This document shows positions 1-6,140 of a stretch of DNA of 9,316 nucleotides, in pieces. Numbering within the stretch: the first letter of the stretch is position 1; each line of letters opens with the position of its first letter. The notes under the pieces were generated by a model. The model was given only the letters and a program-made list of their open reading frames with translations, had not been told where the DNA came from and did not search any database. The stretch is from Hyphomicrobiales bacterium. Lineage in GTDB: Bacteria > Pseudomonadota > Alphaproteobacteria > Rhizobiales > JAUVMS01. The stretch spans positions 1 through 9,316 of the forward strand of contig JAUVMS010000090.1 in assembly GCA_030600135.1 (NCBI GenBank). Direction: 5' to 3'. Position numbers and translations under genes: made by a program.

Positions 1-271
1 ATCAACTGCCGCCCCGTCGGCGTGCTCCACATGCGTGATGAAGCCGGAGAGGACGAGAAAGTGATCGCTGTCCCGTCGGAAACCGTCTCGGCCATGCAAC
101 ATCAACAACTACCGCGATCTGCCGGAAATTCAACGCCGGCAAATTTCGCATTTCTTCGCCCACTACAAGGATCTCGAGGACGGCAAATGGGTCGAACTCC
201 TGCGTTGGGGAGATGAAGTCGAGGCACGCGAACTCATTATCAAGGCAATCGAAGCTGACAAGAAAGATTAA
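1..271 (+). CDS. ppa: Inorganic pyrophosphatase, C-terminal part, apparent frameshift
   Basis: Soluble family I pyrophosphatase, which hydrolyses PPi to two phosphates in the cytoplasm; the 5' half lies before the window. Frame 1 from base 1 reads INCRPVGVLHMRDEAGEDEK and on to VAVP-like IAVPSETVS, matching the conserved RPVG and DEAGED-K region (metal and phosphate ligands, Asp97, Asp102 and Lys104 in E. coli numbering). The rest of the family pattern continues in frame 2: NINNYRDLPEIQ, then HFFAHYKDLEDGKWVEL, ending EADKKD with TAA at 269-271. HYKDLE carries the Tyr-Lys pair of the active site. Frame 2 has a TGA at 62-64, so neither frame alone gives the protein. Dropping one G at 90/91 restores SETVSPCNINNYRDLPE. 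Both halves are well conserved and the enzyme is usually essential, so a sequencing or assembly error is more likely than a dead gene. dapB follows 66 bases later on the same strand. Confidence 0.85.
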
Positions 272-326
272 GAGCGTGCTTTGGCTTTACCCTCTGCGGT
301 GAGCTGATATACCGCCACCCAGCGAT

Positions 327-330
327 GGAG
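327..330 (+). promoter_or_regulatory. Ribosome binding site deciding the dapB start
   Basis: GGAG lies 7 bases before the ATG at 338 but only 1 base before the in-frame ATG at 332. Normal spacing therefore favours 338 as the dapB start. Confidence 0.5.
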
Positions 331-337
331 CATGCAA

Positions 338-1144
338 ATGACACAGATGCGATTGGCGGTGATGGGAGCGGCGGGCCGCATGGGCCGCAATCTCATCCGG
401 GCCGTCCATGACATTGACGGCACGATCGTCGCCGGCGGCACGGAACCGGCGGGCGCCGAAGCGATTGGCCAGGATCTCGGCACCTTGGCAGGTCTGGGCG
501 AACTCGGCGTTTCCGTGACCGACGATCCGCTCGAATTGTTCACCAAGGTTGACGGTATTTTGGACTTCACTAGCCCGGCTGCGACGACCTTTTTCGCCGG
601 TCTTGCCGCGCAGGCCCGCATCGTTCACGTCATCGGCACGACCGGACTCACCGACGATGACGAGACCAAGCTCGATGCCGCCGCCCGCCATGCCACCATC
701 ATCCGTGCCGGCAACATGAGCCTCGGAGTTAATCTGCTCACCGCGCTCACCGAGCGTGTCGCCAAAGCCTTGGGCGAGGATTTCGACATCGAAATCGTCG
801 AAATGCATCACCGCCAAAAGGTGGATGCCCCCTCGGGCACAGCGCTCATGCTTGGCGAGGCGGCAGCAAAAGGTCGCGACATCTCGCTCAAAGAGCGGTC
901 CGTGCTTTCCCGAGAGGGACACACCGGCGCCCGCCCGCAGGGCGACATCGGCTTTGCCGCACTTCGCGGCGGCAGCGTCGTCGGCGAACACTCCGTCATA
1001 TTCGCCGGTGAAAGCGAGCGGATTGAATTGACGCACCGCGCCGAAGACCGCTCGATCTTTGCCCGCGGCGCCGTCAGAGCTGCGCTTTGGGGACGTGAAA
1101 AGGGCCCCGGTCTGTACTCGATGGCAGACGTCCTGGGTCTCTAA
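338..1144 (+). CDS. dapB: 4-hydroxy-tetrahydrodipicolinate reductase
   Basis: DapB reduces the DapA product to tetrahydrodipicolinate with NAD(P)H, a step in diaminopimelate and lysine synthesis in the cytoplasm. The 268-residue protein (E. coli 273) starts with a dinucleotide-binding loop GAAGRMG (10-16). It carries IGTTG (99-103), the substrate-side signature EMHHRQKVDAPSGTA (155-169) with the catalytic His pair 157/158 and Lys161, and the late GEHSVIFAGE segment (216-225). The start at 338 is chosen because GGAG is 7 bases upstream; an ATG at 332 would add two residues. It lies between ppa and gpmA on the same strand with gaps of 66 and 45 bases, consistent with one transcription unit. A TTGGCT at 281-286 with GATATA at 305-310 could be a weak promoter of its own, but this is only suggestive. 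Nothing in the reading frame is broken. Confidence 0.97.
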   Translation: MTQMRLAVMGAAGRMGRNLIRAVHDIDGTIVAGGTEPAGAEAIGQDLGTLAGLGELGVSVTDDPLELFTKVDGILDFTSPAATTFFAGLAAQARIVHVIGTTGLTDDDETKLDAAARHATIIRAGNMSLGVNLLTALTERVAKALGEDFDIEIVEMHHRQKVDAPSGTALMLGEAAAKGRDISLKERSVLSREGHTGARPQGDIGFAALRGGSVVGEHSVIFAGESERIELTHRAEDRSIFARGAVRAALWGREKGPGLYSMADVLGL

Positions 1145-1189
1145 AGTTGGCCCTTCGGCATCCAAACTGAAGTAAATTGGGGATAACCT

Positions 1190-1810
1190 ATGGACAACGT
1201 GCTTGTGCTGGTACGTCACGGCCAGAGCGAGTGGAACAAGCGGAACCTGTTCACCGGCTGGAAGGATGTCGAATTGACACCCGAGGGTGAAGCCGAGGCA
1301 CGTCGCGCCGGCAAAATGCTCCAGGCCGATGGGCTGAAATTCGACATTGCCTATACCAGCGCTCTCAAACGCGCCCAAAACACCTTGGAAATCATCCTCG
1401 AGGAGCTCGACCAATCCAATCTCCCAACCGTCGAGGACGAAGCGCTCAACGAACGCGACTACGGCGACCTCGTCGGCCTCAACAAGGACGAAGCACGAGA
1501 AAAATGGGGGGACGACCAAGTCCACATTTGGCGCCGTTCGTTCGACACGGCGCCACCGGGTGGCGAAAGCCTGAAAGACACCGCGGCGCGGGTCCTACCG
1601 TATTTCGAGGCGACAATCCTTCCCGACGTTTTGTCGGGCCACAAGGTCATCGTTTCCGCCCACGGCAATTCGTTGCGTGCGCTTGTGATGAAACTCGACG
1701 GATTATCTCGCGAGGACGTCACCAGGCTCAATCTGGCGACCGGCGTACCGATAATCTACCGCCTCGCCAGCGACGGCACTGTGATGACCAAGAAAGAACT
1801 CGTTGCTTGA
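1190..1810 (+). CDS. gpmA: 2,3-bisphosphoglycerate-dependent phosphoglycerate mutase
   Basis: Interconverts 3- and 2-phosphoglycerate in glycolysis and gluconeogenesis through a phosphohistidine intermediate. The sequence shows the histidine phosphatase superfamily motif LVRHGQSEWN (7-16) with Arg9 and the phosphorylated His10. Further along are TSALKRAQNT (56-65) with Arg61, LNERDYGDL (86-94) with Glu88 as likely acid/base, PPGGESL (122-128), and SAHGNSLRAL (156-165) with His158. NLFTGWKDVELT (19-30) is typical of true phosphoglycerate mutases rather than generic phosphatases. At 206 residues it is the shorter form common in alphaproteobacteria (E. coli GpmA is 250). GGGGA at 1179-1183 sits 6 bases before the ATG. 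It is 45 bases downstream of dapB, so co-transcription is likely. No convincing T-tract terminator follows directly; only a weak hairpin with AAG/CTT and ACCC/GGGT arms lies at about 1838-1860. Confidence 0.97.
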   Translation: MDNVLVLVRHGQSEWNKRNLFTGWKDVELTPEGEAEARRAGKMLQADGLKFDIAYTSALKRAQNTLEIILEELDQSNLPTVEDEALNERDYGDLVGLNKDEAREKWGDDQVHIWRRSFDTAPPGGESLKDTAARVLPYFEATILPDVLSGHKVIVSAHGNSLRALVMKLDGLSREDVTRLNLATGVPIIYRLASDGTVMTKKELVA

Positions 1811-1887
1811 ATCGCACGCGGCCAGCTAACTGCTTGTCAAGACACCCGTATTTTGGGTCTTGCCCAACTTTCAACCACAACAGCTAG

Positions 1888-1907
1888 GCGAATCAACGTT
1901 GATTTGC
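1888..1907. repeat. 20-bp near-perfect palindrome, possible operator
   Basis: The core AATCAACGTTGATT at 1891-1904 is a perfect 14-bp palindrome. It extends to 20 bp (1888-1907) with a single G/T mismatch. It lies in noncoding DNA between gpmA and the candidate small RNA, where a dimeric regulator could bind. There is no T-tract, so it is unlikely to be a terminator. No regulator family is recognised from the sequence. Confidence 0.35.
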
Positions 1908-1966
1908 TAATCGCACCGCCGTGACGATGTCCCCCCATCCACCCGGGAGGTTATCGGACGCTTAGT

Positions 1967-2095
1967 AATTCGGGGCCGACAGCGGCGCTAAGACTGGTGT
2001 CCTAAAGCGCCTAGCTGCAAATGCCCCGAGTTTGTCAGTTGCTATAGTAAGCTTCTTTCTCTGATCCTGGGGCGGCTTCGGCCGCCTCTCTTTTT
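1967..2095 (+). ncRNA. Candidate structured small RNA ending in an intrinsic terminator
   Basis: This stretch of the 378-base gap 1811-2188 has no plausible coding frame but folds well. A 10-bp outer stem pairs 1967-1976 with 2023-2032 (one G-U). Inside it, CAGC at 1980-1983 pairs with GCTG at 2014-2017, and GGCGCT at 1984-1989 pairs with AGCGCC at 2006-2011. A small GAC/GTC stem closes a TGGT loop at 1995-1998. A pyrimidine-rich linker leads to the terminator at 2069-2095. The next gene is convergent, so this is not a leader of a downstream gene; it is either a free small RNA or a 3' extension of the gpmA transcript. A TG-extended minus-10 (TGCTATAGT, 2040-2048) lies inside it, so a much shorter transcript is also possible. 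I do not recognise it as 6S, SRP, tmRNA or a known riboswitch. Confidence 0.35.
2069..2095 (+). terminator. Rho-independent terminator
   Basis: GGCGGC at 2071-2076 and GCCGCC at 2081-2086 form a perfect stem closed by a stable TTCG tetraloop, extended by two further pairs (2069-2070 with 2087-2088, one G-U). TCTTTTT follows at 2089-2095. The T-tract is only on the + strand side, so it ends transcription from the gpmA/small-RNA side and not from the convergent ada-like gene. Confidence 0.8.
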
Positions 2096-2188
2096 GCCTC
2101 TCGCCAACGCCGACAACCGGTCACCGTCTGCGCGGCACGTCTTTATCCCGCCAGGCATTTCCGGCCAAGTCGGTACGCTCTCGCCCCA

Positions 2189-3082
2189 TCAAACCATCTG
2201 CCCTTTCTCCCAGCCGATTATGGCGCGCTTTCGCGTAATGCCCCAGTGATAGCCGCCCAAACCGCCATCCTTCCTGAGCACACGGTGACACGGCACGACG
2301 AATGAGATCGGATTTCGCCCAACTGCAGAACCTACTGCCCGCGACGCGGACGGCTTGCCAATATGAGCAGCGACATCGCTATAGGTCACCTGTCGCCCCG
2401 CCGGGATCCGCAATAGCGTCTCCCACACGCGGACCTCAAAATCCGTTCCAATCAGCACCAAGCGGATTGGCCGATCCCGACGCCATGATTGCGGCTCGAA
2501 AATCTGCCGGGCATGGGCCCCGGTCACTGCTTTGTCTTCACGGTATTTCGCAGACGGCCAACGCGCCGCCATATCCTCGAGGGCTTCTGATCGCTCCGCC
2601 TCGCCATCAGCAAACGCCAGCCCACATACACCCCGATCAGTGGCCATGATAAGCGCCGAGCCAAACGGCGAGGGGTGAAATCCGTAGACGATATCGAGAC
2701 CCGCCCCACGGCGCTTAAAGTCGCCCGGCGTCATGGCCTCGTGATCGACAAAGAGATCGTGCAGCCGCCCTGCTCCTGACAACCCCACGTCGTAGGCCGC
2801 GTCGAGCAAGCTGGCCGATTCGTCCAGCAGCCCACGGGCTCGATCAATGGTAATCGCCTGAACGAATTCTTTGGGACTGAGCCCGCACCAGCGCTTAAAG
2901 AGCTTCTGGCAATGGGCAGGCGAAATCCCCAGGTGCGCCGCTATACGCCCAAGCTCCGGTTGCTCGATCCATGAATTGGTCAAAAACTCGATCGCTCGGC
3001 GAACCAGCGCATAATCATCCGACACATCTTCTGTGTGGCCGACGCTTGCTATTGGTTCCGATGTATCCACCATATGCAGCAT
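2189..3082 (-). CDS. Ada-like AraC-type regulator / methylated-DNA-protein cysteine methyltransferase
   Basis: Fusion of an AraC-type helix-turn-helix region (about 22-125, with LGRIAAHLGISPAHCQKLFK at 44-63 as the first helix-turn-helix) and an O6-alkylguanine-DNA alkyltransferase domain (about 134-295). The latter removes alkyl groups from guanine onto its own cysteine. The acceptor Cys265 lies in the hallmark PCHR, followed by GGLGGYHWGITRKRAII (273-289); the DNA-binding part RIPAGRQVTYSDVA (225-238) precedes it. Compared with E. coli Ada (354 residues), this 297-residue protein lacks the N-terminal zinc-cysteine domain that senses methylphosphotriesters. It may therefore be mainly a repair enzyme, or sense damage otherwise; this shorter layout is common in alphaproteobacteria. 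The start at 3082 is chosen because GGAG sits 8 bases upstream; the frame stays open to an ATG at 3211, but that extension has no recognisable similarity. It converges on gpmA and is in tandem, 192 bases downstream, of the DUF2244 gene. Confidence 0.93.
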   Translation of the reverse strand: MLHMVDTSEPIASVGHTEDVSDDYALVRRAIEFLTNSWIEQPELGRIAAHLGISPAHCQKLFKRWCGLSPKEFVQAITIDRARGLLDESASLLDAAYDVGLSGAGRLHDLFVDHEAMTPGDFKRRGAGLDIVYGFHPSPFGSALIMATDRGVCGLAFADGEAERSEALEDMAARWPSAKYREDKAVTGAHARQIFEPQSWRRDRPIRLVLIGTDFEVRVWETLLRIPAGRQVTYSDVAAHIGKPSASRAVGSAVGRNPISFVVPCHRVLRKDGGLGGYHWGITRKRAIIGWEKGQMV

Positions 3083-3090
3083 GTCATTTG

Positions 3091-3094
3091 CTCC
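3091..3094 (-). promoter_or_regulatory. Ribosome binding site deciding the ada-like start
   Basis: On the minus strand GGAG lies 8 bases before the ATG at 3082, supporting this start over the upstream in-frame ATG at 3211. Confidence 0.5.
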
Positions 3095-3274
3095 GATGCT
3101 CAAATTCACGCGGATGTTAGCCCCTACAAGCGGCCCGGAGCGACCCGAATCTTGTGCGCGCAAGGTGTTATCGCAACCTATTTTCCTGGCGATGCCAAGC
3201 TGCTCTGCCAATTCATCGACTGCCGGACGTCACCTGACGGATTGTGGTCCACGGAACACGGCCTGAATTGCACT

Positions 3275-3757
3275 TTAGACACGCGCGCCGCCGCGATAAT
3301 CGAGCAGAGCGGAATTCAAGGCTTCGGCAAAATCGAGCTTTTCGTCATCGCTCAAGAAGCGACCGAATACCAACTCGCGGCCATGCGAAACGAGACGCAG
3401 CTCCCGCCTGCCATGGGCCAATTCCGCCGCCTCAACTCGCGCCCAGTAGGGATGAAACTCCCAACTCTGCTCGCGCCCGGAAGGACTCACCCGCCGCACC
3501 GTCAGGCAATCGCCCTTGAGGTCCACCACCTCGAACTTGCGGGCATCGCGATAATTGAGCTTAAAGGCCCCATAGACTAAGAGGGCATCCAGCCCGAAAA
3601 AGCCCATGACCGGCCACGCACCAATTGAGTAAAAGGCAAGGCCCGCAATGAAGCTTACGAGACCGATGAGACCCATCAGAACCAGAAACCCTCGAGGCCC
3701 GAGTGATCGGTAAGGCGTCAGGATGGCCGCAAATTCGCTTCCAGTGGGTTCGTCCAT
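3275..3757 (-). CDS. DUF2244 family two-TM membrane protein
   Basis: A 160-residue protein of the DUF2244 family (COG5488), known from alpha- and other proteobacteria without an assigned function. A short N terminus with LTPYRSLGPRGF (13-24) leads into two hydrophobic segments at about 23-42 and 47-66, separated by a tight turn. A roughly 90-residue soluble region follows, with FEVVDLKGDCLTVRRVSPSG (75-94), a WEFHPYWARVE stretch (99-109) and a conserved-looking FGRFLSDDEK (131-140). This fits a small inner-membrane protein with a cytoplasmic beta-rich domain. GGAG on the minus strand (3766-3769) is 8 bases before the ATG. It is divergent from nth, with 60 bases between the starts, a pairing I associate with this family in alphaproteobacteria. 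Its stop is 192 bases before the ada-like start, so a shared transcript is possible but not shown. Confidence 0.85.
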   Translation of the reverse strand: MDEPTGSEFAAILTPYRSLGPRGFLVLMGLIGLVSFIAGLAFYSIGAWPVMGFFGLDALLVYGAFKLNYRDARKFEVVDLKGDCLTVRRVSPSGREQSWEFHPYWARVEAAELAHGRRELRLVSHGRELVFGRFLSDDEKLDFAEALNSALLDYRGGARV

Positions 3758-3817
3758 GGCAGTCGCTCCATTGCACGCAATTCTAGCAAAGAAAAACCAG
3801 GATTCGAGAAGAACACG

Positions 3818-4522
3818 ATGACCAAGGCGAAAAAGCCTAATTCCAGGACGTCAAAGACGCCAAAACGCCGGCTCAAGCGATCCAAACTTAGCAAGGACGT
3901 GATCGAGAGTATTTTCCAACGCTTCGAAAATGCCGATCCGGCGCCCCAGGGCGAACTTTATCACTACAACTCGTACACGCTGCTGGTTGCTGTTGTTTTG
4001 TCCGCTCAAGCAACCGACGCCGGCGTCAACAAGGCAACCAGGACATTGTTTGCGATTGCCGACACGCCGCAGAAAATGGTCGAGTTGGGTGAGCAAGAGG
4101 TCCGCGATTACATCAAGACCATCGGGCTCTATCGCAACAAGGCCAAGAACGTCATTGCGCTGTCTCATGCCCTAATCGACCACCACCACGCCGAGGTCCC
4201 GCAGACGAGAGAGGAATTGGAAAAGCTGCCCGGTGTCGGACGCAAGACAGCAAATGTCGTACTTAATGTCGCCTTCGCCCAACCGACCATTGCCGTCGAC
4301 ACACATATTTTCCGGGTCGCCAACCGAACTGGTCTCGCGCCTGGTAAGGATCCATTGCAGGTCGAACTGAATCTAGAGCGACTGGTCCCCGACGCCTACA
4401 AGCTCCACTGCCACCACTGGCTGATCCTCCATGGCCGCTATGTCTGTCAGGCTCGTAAACCAAGATGTCAAAATTGTTTGATTGCGGATCTTTGCGCATT
4501 TAAAGACAAGCCAATAGCTTAG
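3818..4522 (+). CDS. nth: Endonuclease III (DNA glycosylase/AP lyase)
   Basis: Nth removes oxidised pyrimidines and cuts at abasic sites in base excision repair. The helix-hairpin-helix LPGVGRKTANVV (137-148) contains the catalytic lysine (Lys143), and VDTHIFRVANR (160-170) holds the catalytic Asp161. The C terminus has a full 4Fe-4S ligand set C-x6-C-x2-C-x5-C (Cys210, 217, 220, 226). VLSAQATD (60-67) is the conserved early helix motif. The protein has 234 residues against 211 in E. coli; the difference is a strongly basic N-terminal extension (about 1-26, rich in Lys/Arg/Ser), which could add nonspecific DNA contact. The next in-frame ATG is far inside the conserved domain (Met87), so the start is not ambiguous; the ribosome site is weak (GAGAAG at 3806-3811). 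It is divergent from the DUF2244 gene. A 371-base gap follows before the next gene. Confidence 0.97.
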   Translation: MTKAKKPNSRTSKTPKRRLKRSKLSKDVIESIFQRFENADPAPQGELYHYNSYTLLVAVVLSAQATDAGVNKATRTLFAIADTPQKMVELGEQEVRDYIKTIGLYRNKAKNVIALSHALIDHHHAEVPQTREELEKLPGVGRKTANVVLNVAFAQPTIAVDTHIFRVANRTGLAPGKDPLQVELNLERLVPDAYKLHCHHWLILHGRYVCQARKPRCQNCLIADLCAFKDKPIA

Positions 4523-4893
4523 CCACTTTGCAGCAACAACTGAAGAAGCAGGGATGCGTGCCCGGACCTTTTTTGCACAAAGTCCATGCGGAGACGGATG
4601 ATAACGAGGCCTCATGAGCAATGGAGGCCAATTAATTGAGCGACAGACGGGAGTGTTTCTGCTAGTCAAAAGCAACAATTTTGTGCAGAAGCAATAAACA
4701 GCTTGTATGAATAAATGTGTGACGTGTTGTCCCATGATACTTTACAGTAATGAAATCTTGCATCAGAGGATCTAAATGCAGGACGTTGCTGGGTGGAGAG
4801 GACGTGGTTGAGTGCTTCGGCTCTTGTTGAGAGACAAGCCACCACGTTGCGGGGCCGAGATAGGCAAAGTTTGAGTTTCCAACGAGCTAGATA
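4523..4893. other. Noncoding gap between nth and the PfkB kinase gene
   Basis: This 371-base gap is noticeably more AT-rich than the genes, and no frame in it gives a credible protein. It holds a hairpin GGCCTC/GAGGCC (4608-4613 with 4624-4629, 10-base loop) followed by AATTAATT, a weak terminator candidate for nth. A pair GGAC/GTCC (4564-4567 with 4582-4585) encloses a T-run. A larger two-stem structure lies at 4801-4848, before the kinase gene. No clear promoter was found. Confidence 0.5.
4801..4848 (+). promoter_or_regulatory. Possible structured leader element before the PfkB kinase gene
   Basis: GACGTGGT at 4801-4808 pairs with ACCACGTT at 4841-4848 (7 Watson-Crick pairs and one G-U). 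Directly inside the 3' arm, ACAAGCC at 4834-4840 pairs with GGC and TTGT at 4819-4827, with a two-base bulge and a TGAGAG loop. The 5' side has a 10-base internal loop (4809-4818). It ends 45 bases before the start codon, where a leader RNA element would sit. It matches no riboswitch I recognise and could be chance folding. Confidence 0.25.
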
Positions 4894-5892
4894 ATGGATG
4901 AATGTCGCTACGACGTTGTCGGTATTGGCAACGCGATCGTGGATATCATTGCCCGCTGCGACGACGCTAAGCTCGATCGGCTTGGTTTGCCAAAGGGACA
5001 TATGCGCTTGATTGGCGAAGACGACGTCGTCAGCCTCTACAAGGAAATGGGGCCAGCGGTCGAGGTTTCGGGCGGGTCAGCGGCAAACACCATGACCGGC
5101 ATTGCCTCTTTGGGGGGCAAATCCGCATTCGTTGGGAAAGTATCCGATGACGAGTTTGGCCGAATATTCCGCCATGATATCCGCGCAGCCGATGTGAGCT
5201 TCGAAGTTCCCCTGGCGGAAAATGATGCGCCGACAGCGAGGTCCCTGATATTTGTGACCCCCGATGGCGAGCGCACAATGAACACATTCTTGGGCGTAAG
5301 TCCCTTATTAAACAACGGAGAAATTGATCCTACGTTGATTGCGCAATCGAAGATTACCTATCTTGAAGGATATCTTTTCGATCGCGACGAGGCCAAGCAG
5401 GCCTTCCATCAGGCAGCGAGGATCGCACGCGAGGCGGGACGCAAGGTTTCTCTCAGTTTGTCTGACTCATTCTGCGTCGACCGCCATCGACAGGAGTTTT
5501 TGAATTTGATCCGCGAGCGCGTCGATCTCCTCTTCGCCAATGAAGAGGAGATTTGCGCACTCTATGGGACCAAAGATTTCGCCACCGCTTGCGATCGCGT
5601 CGCCGAGGATGCTGATCTTGCGGCCGTGACACGCGGCGCGGCGGGCTGCGTCGTTATCACGCGGGGCGAAAAGATAGAAGTTTCACCCGATCCGGTTGAA
5701 GAAGTTGTCGACACAACGGGGGCAGGTGATTTGTACGCTGCTGGGTTTCTCCAAGGTCTTGCAAGGGACCTCGATTTGCGCACATGCGCGCGCCTAGCCG
5801 GTGTAGCCGCAGCGGAGATTATCAGTCACATCGGGGCACGCCCTGAAAATCGACTGATCCGCGTAGCACGGGAGAAAGGTCTTCCGGTTTGA
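4894..5892 (+). CDS. PfkB-family carbohydrate/nucleoside kinase, adenosine kinase-like
   Basis: A ribokinase-fold (PfkB) enzyme of 332 residues that phosphorylates a sugar or nucleoside hydroxyl with ATP in the cytoplasm. The N-terminal VVGIGNAIVDIIAR (8-21) and SGGSAANTMTGIASLGGK (59-76) followed by FVGKVSDDEFG (79-89) form the substrate side and first PfkB signature. DTTGAGDLYAAGF (273-285) is the second signature, with the GAGD anion hole and catalytic base Asp279. TPDGERTMNTFLG (122-134) and LEGYLFD (157-163) are typical of the alphaproteobacterial group usually annotated as adenosine kinase. The exact substrate cannot be proved from sequence; a fructokinase or ribokinase role is the alternative. 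The ribosome site before the ATG is weak. Hairpins follow the stop codon, and it shares no overlap with a neighbour, so it is probably transcribed alone. Confidence 0.9.
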   Translation: MDECRYDVVGIGNAIVDIIARCDDAKLDRLGLPKGHMRLIGEDDVVSLYKEMGPAVEVSGGSAANTMTGIASLGGKSAFVGKVSDDEFGRIFRHDIRAADVSFEVPLAENDAPTARSLIFVTPDGERTMNTFLGVSPLLNNGEIDPTLIAQSKITYLEGYLFDRDEAKQAFHQAARIAREAGRKVSLSLSDSFCVDRHRQEFLNLIRERVDLLFANEEEICALYGTKDFATACDRVAEDADLAAVTRGAAGCVVITRGEKIEVSPDPVEEVVDTTGAGDLYAAGFLQGLARDLDLRTCARLAGVAAAEIISHIGARPENRLIRVAREKGLPV

Positions 5893-5896
5893 GAGT

Positions 5897-5938
5897 CTAA
5901 TTCGTTGGTCGGAATCAAGTGACCGGACCTTGAATTAG
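5897..5938. repeat. Nested inverted repeat after the kinase gene
   Basis: CTAATTC at 5897-5903 pairs perfectly with GAATTAG at 5932-5938. Inside, GGTC at 5907-5910 pairs with GACC at 5926-5929, continued by GG/CC around one bulged G. It starts 5 bases after the kinase stop codon, so it is probably the 3' end structure of that mRNA. The following bases have no T-tract, so it is not a standard intrinsic terminator. Confidence 0.4.
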
Positions 5939-5958
5939 GTTCCGATCGTTGCGAGCAC

Positions 5959-5989
5959 GATTTGCACAGCACGAGTTGGTGTGCAAATC
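5959..5989. repeat. 10-bp perfect inverted repeat
   Basis: GATTTGCACA at 5959-5968 and TGTGCAAATC at 5980-5989 are exact reverse complements around an 11-base loop. As RNA this is a stable hairpin without an adjacent T-tract; as DNA the two arms are about two helical turns apart, which would suit a dimeric regulator. TTGCACA also appears at 6078-6084, closer to the next gene. Confidence 0.4.
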
Positions 5990-5994
5990 TATAG

Positions 5995-6064
5995 GGACTT
6001 TTTCGCAACACTTTGGAGGGAAAACTGGAATTTGTCTCCTATTCGATAGGCAAAGTCCTGTTTT
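5995..6064 (+). terminator. Possible terminator or structured segment with inner hairpins
   Basis: GGACTTT at 5995-6001 pairs with AAAGTCC at 6052-6058, followed by TGTTTT. Within the enclosed 50 bases, CCTAT at 6038-6042 pairs with ATAGG at 6046-6050, or alternatively GGAG at 6015-6018 with CTCC at 6036-6039. The outer loop is large for a simple terminator, so a switching or multi-branched structure ahead of the H1-like gene is equally possible. Confidence 0.25.
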
Positions 6065-6140
6065 CTAAGCGAAATCCTTGCACAAACTGTGGATTAACTG
6101 GGTTGAAATCTGCAAACTCCCAAATGTCGAATCACTCACG

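Noticed and set aside
287..1525. Long open frame of 412 codons on the minus strand
   Set aside because: It is antisense to dapB and gpmA, both certain from their motifs, and its protein shows no recognisable domain; a GC-rich codon shadow.
1967..2032. tRNA, 6S, SRP RNA or integron attC site as an identity for the long hairpin
   Set aside because: There is no T-arm GTTCGA, no CCA end, no SRP GGAAG tetraloop region and no GTTRRRY/RYYYAAC core; the fold is real-looking but the family is unknown.
3035..3580. Open frame of 181 codons on the + strand
   Set aside because: It overlaps the start of the ada-like gene and most of the DUF2244 gene in antisense, lacks a good ribosome site, and its product has no recognisable motif.
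4564..4585. GGAC/GTCC pair around a T-run after nth
   Set aside because: Only four pairs with the T-run inside the loop rather than after the stem; not convincing as a terminator.
6088..6096. TGTGGATTA, one mismatch from a DnaA box
   Set aside because: A single imperfect copy with no cluster, no AT-rich unwinding region and no dnaA or dnaN gene nearby; not an origin.
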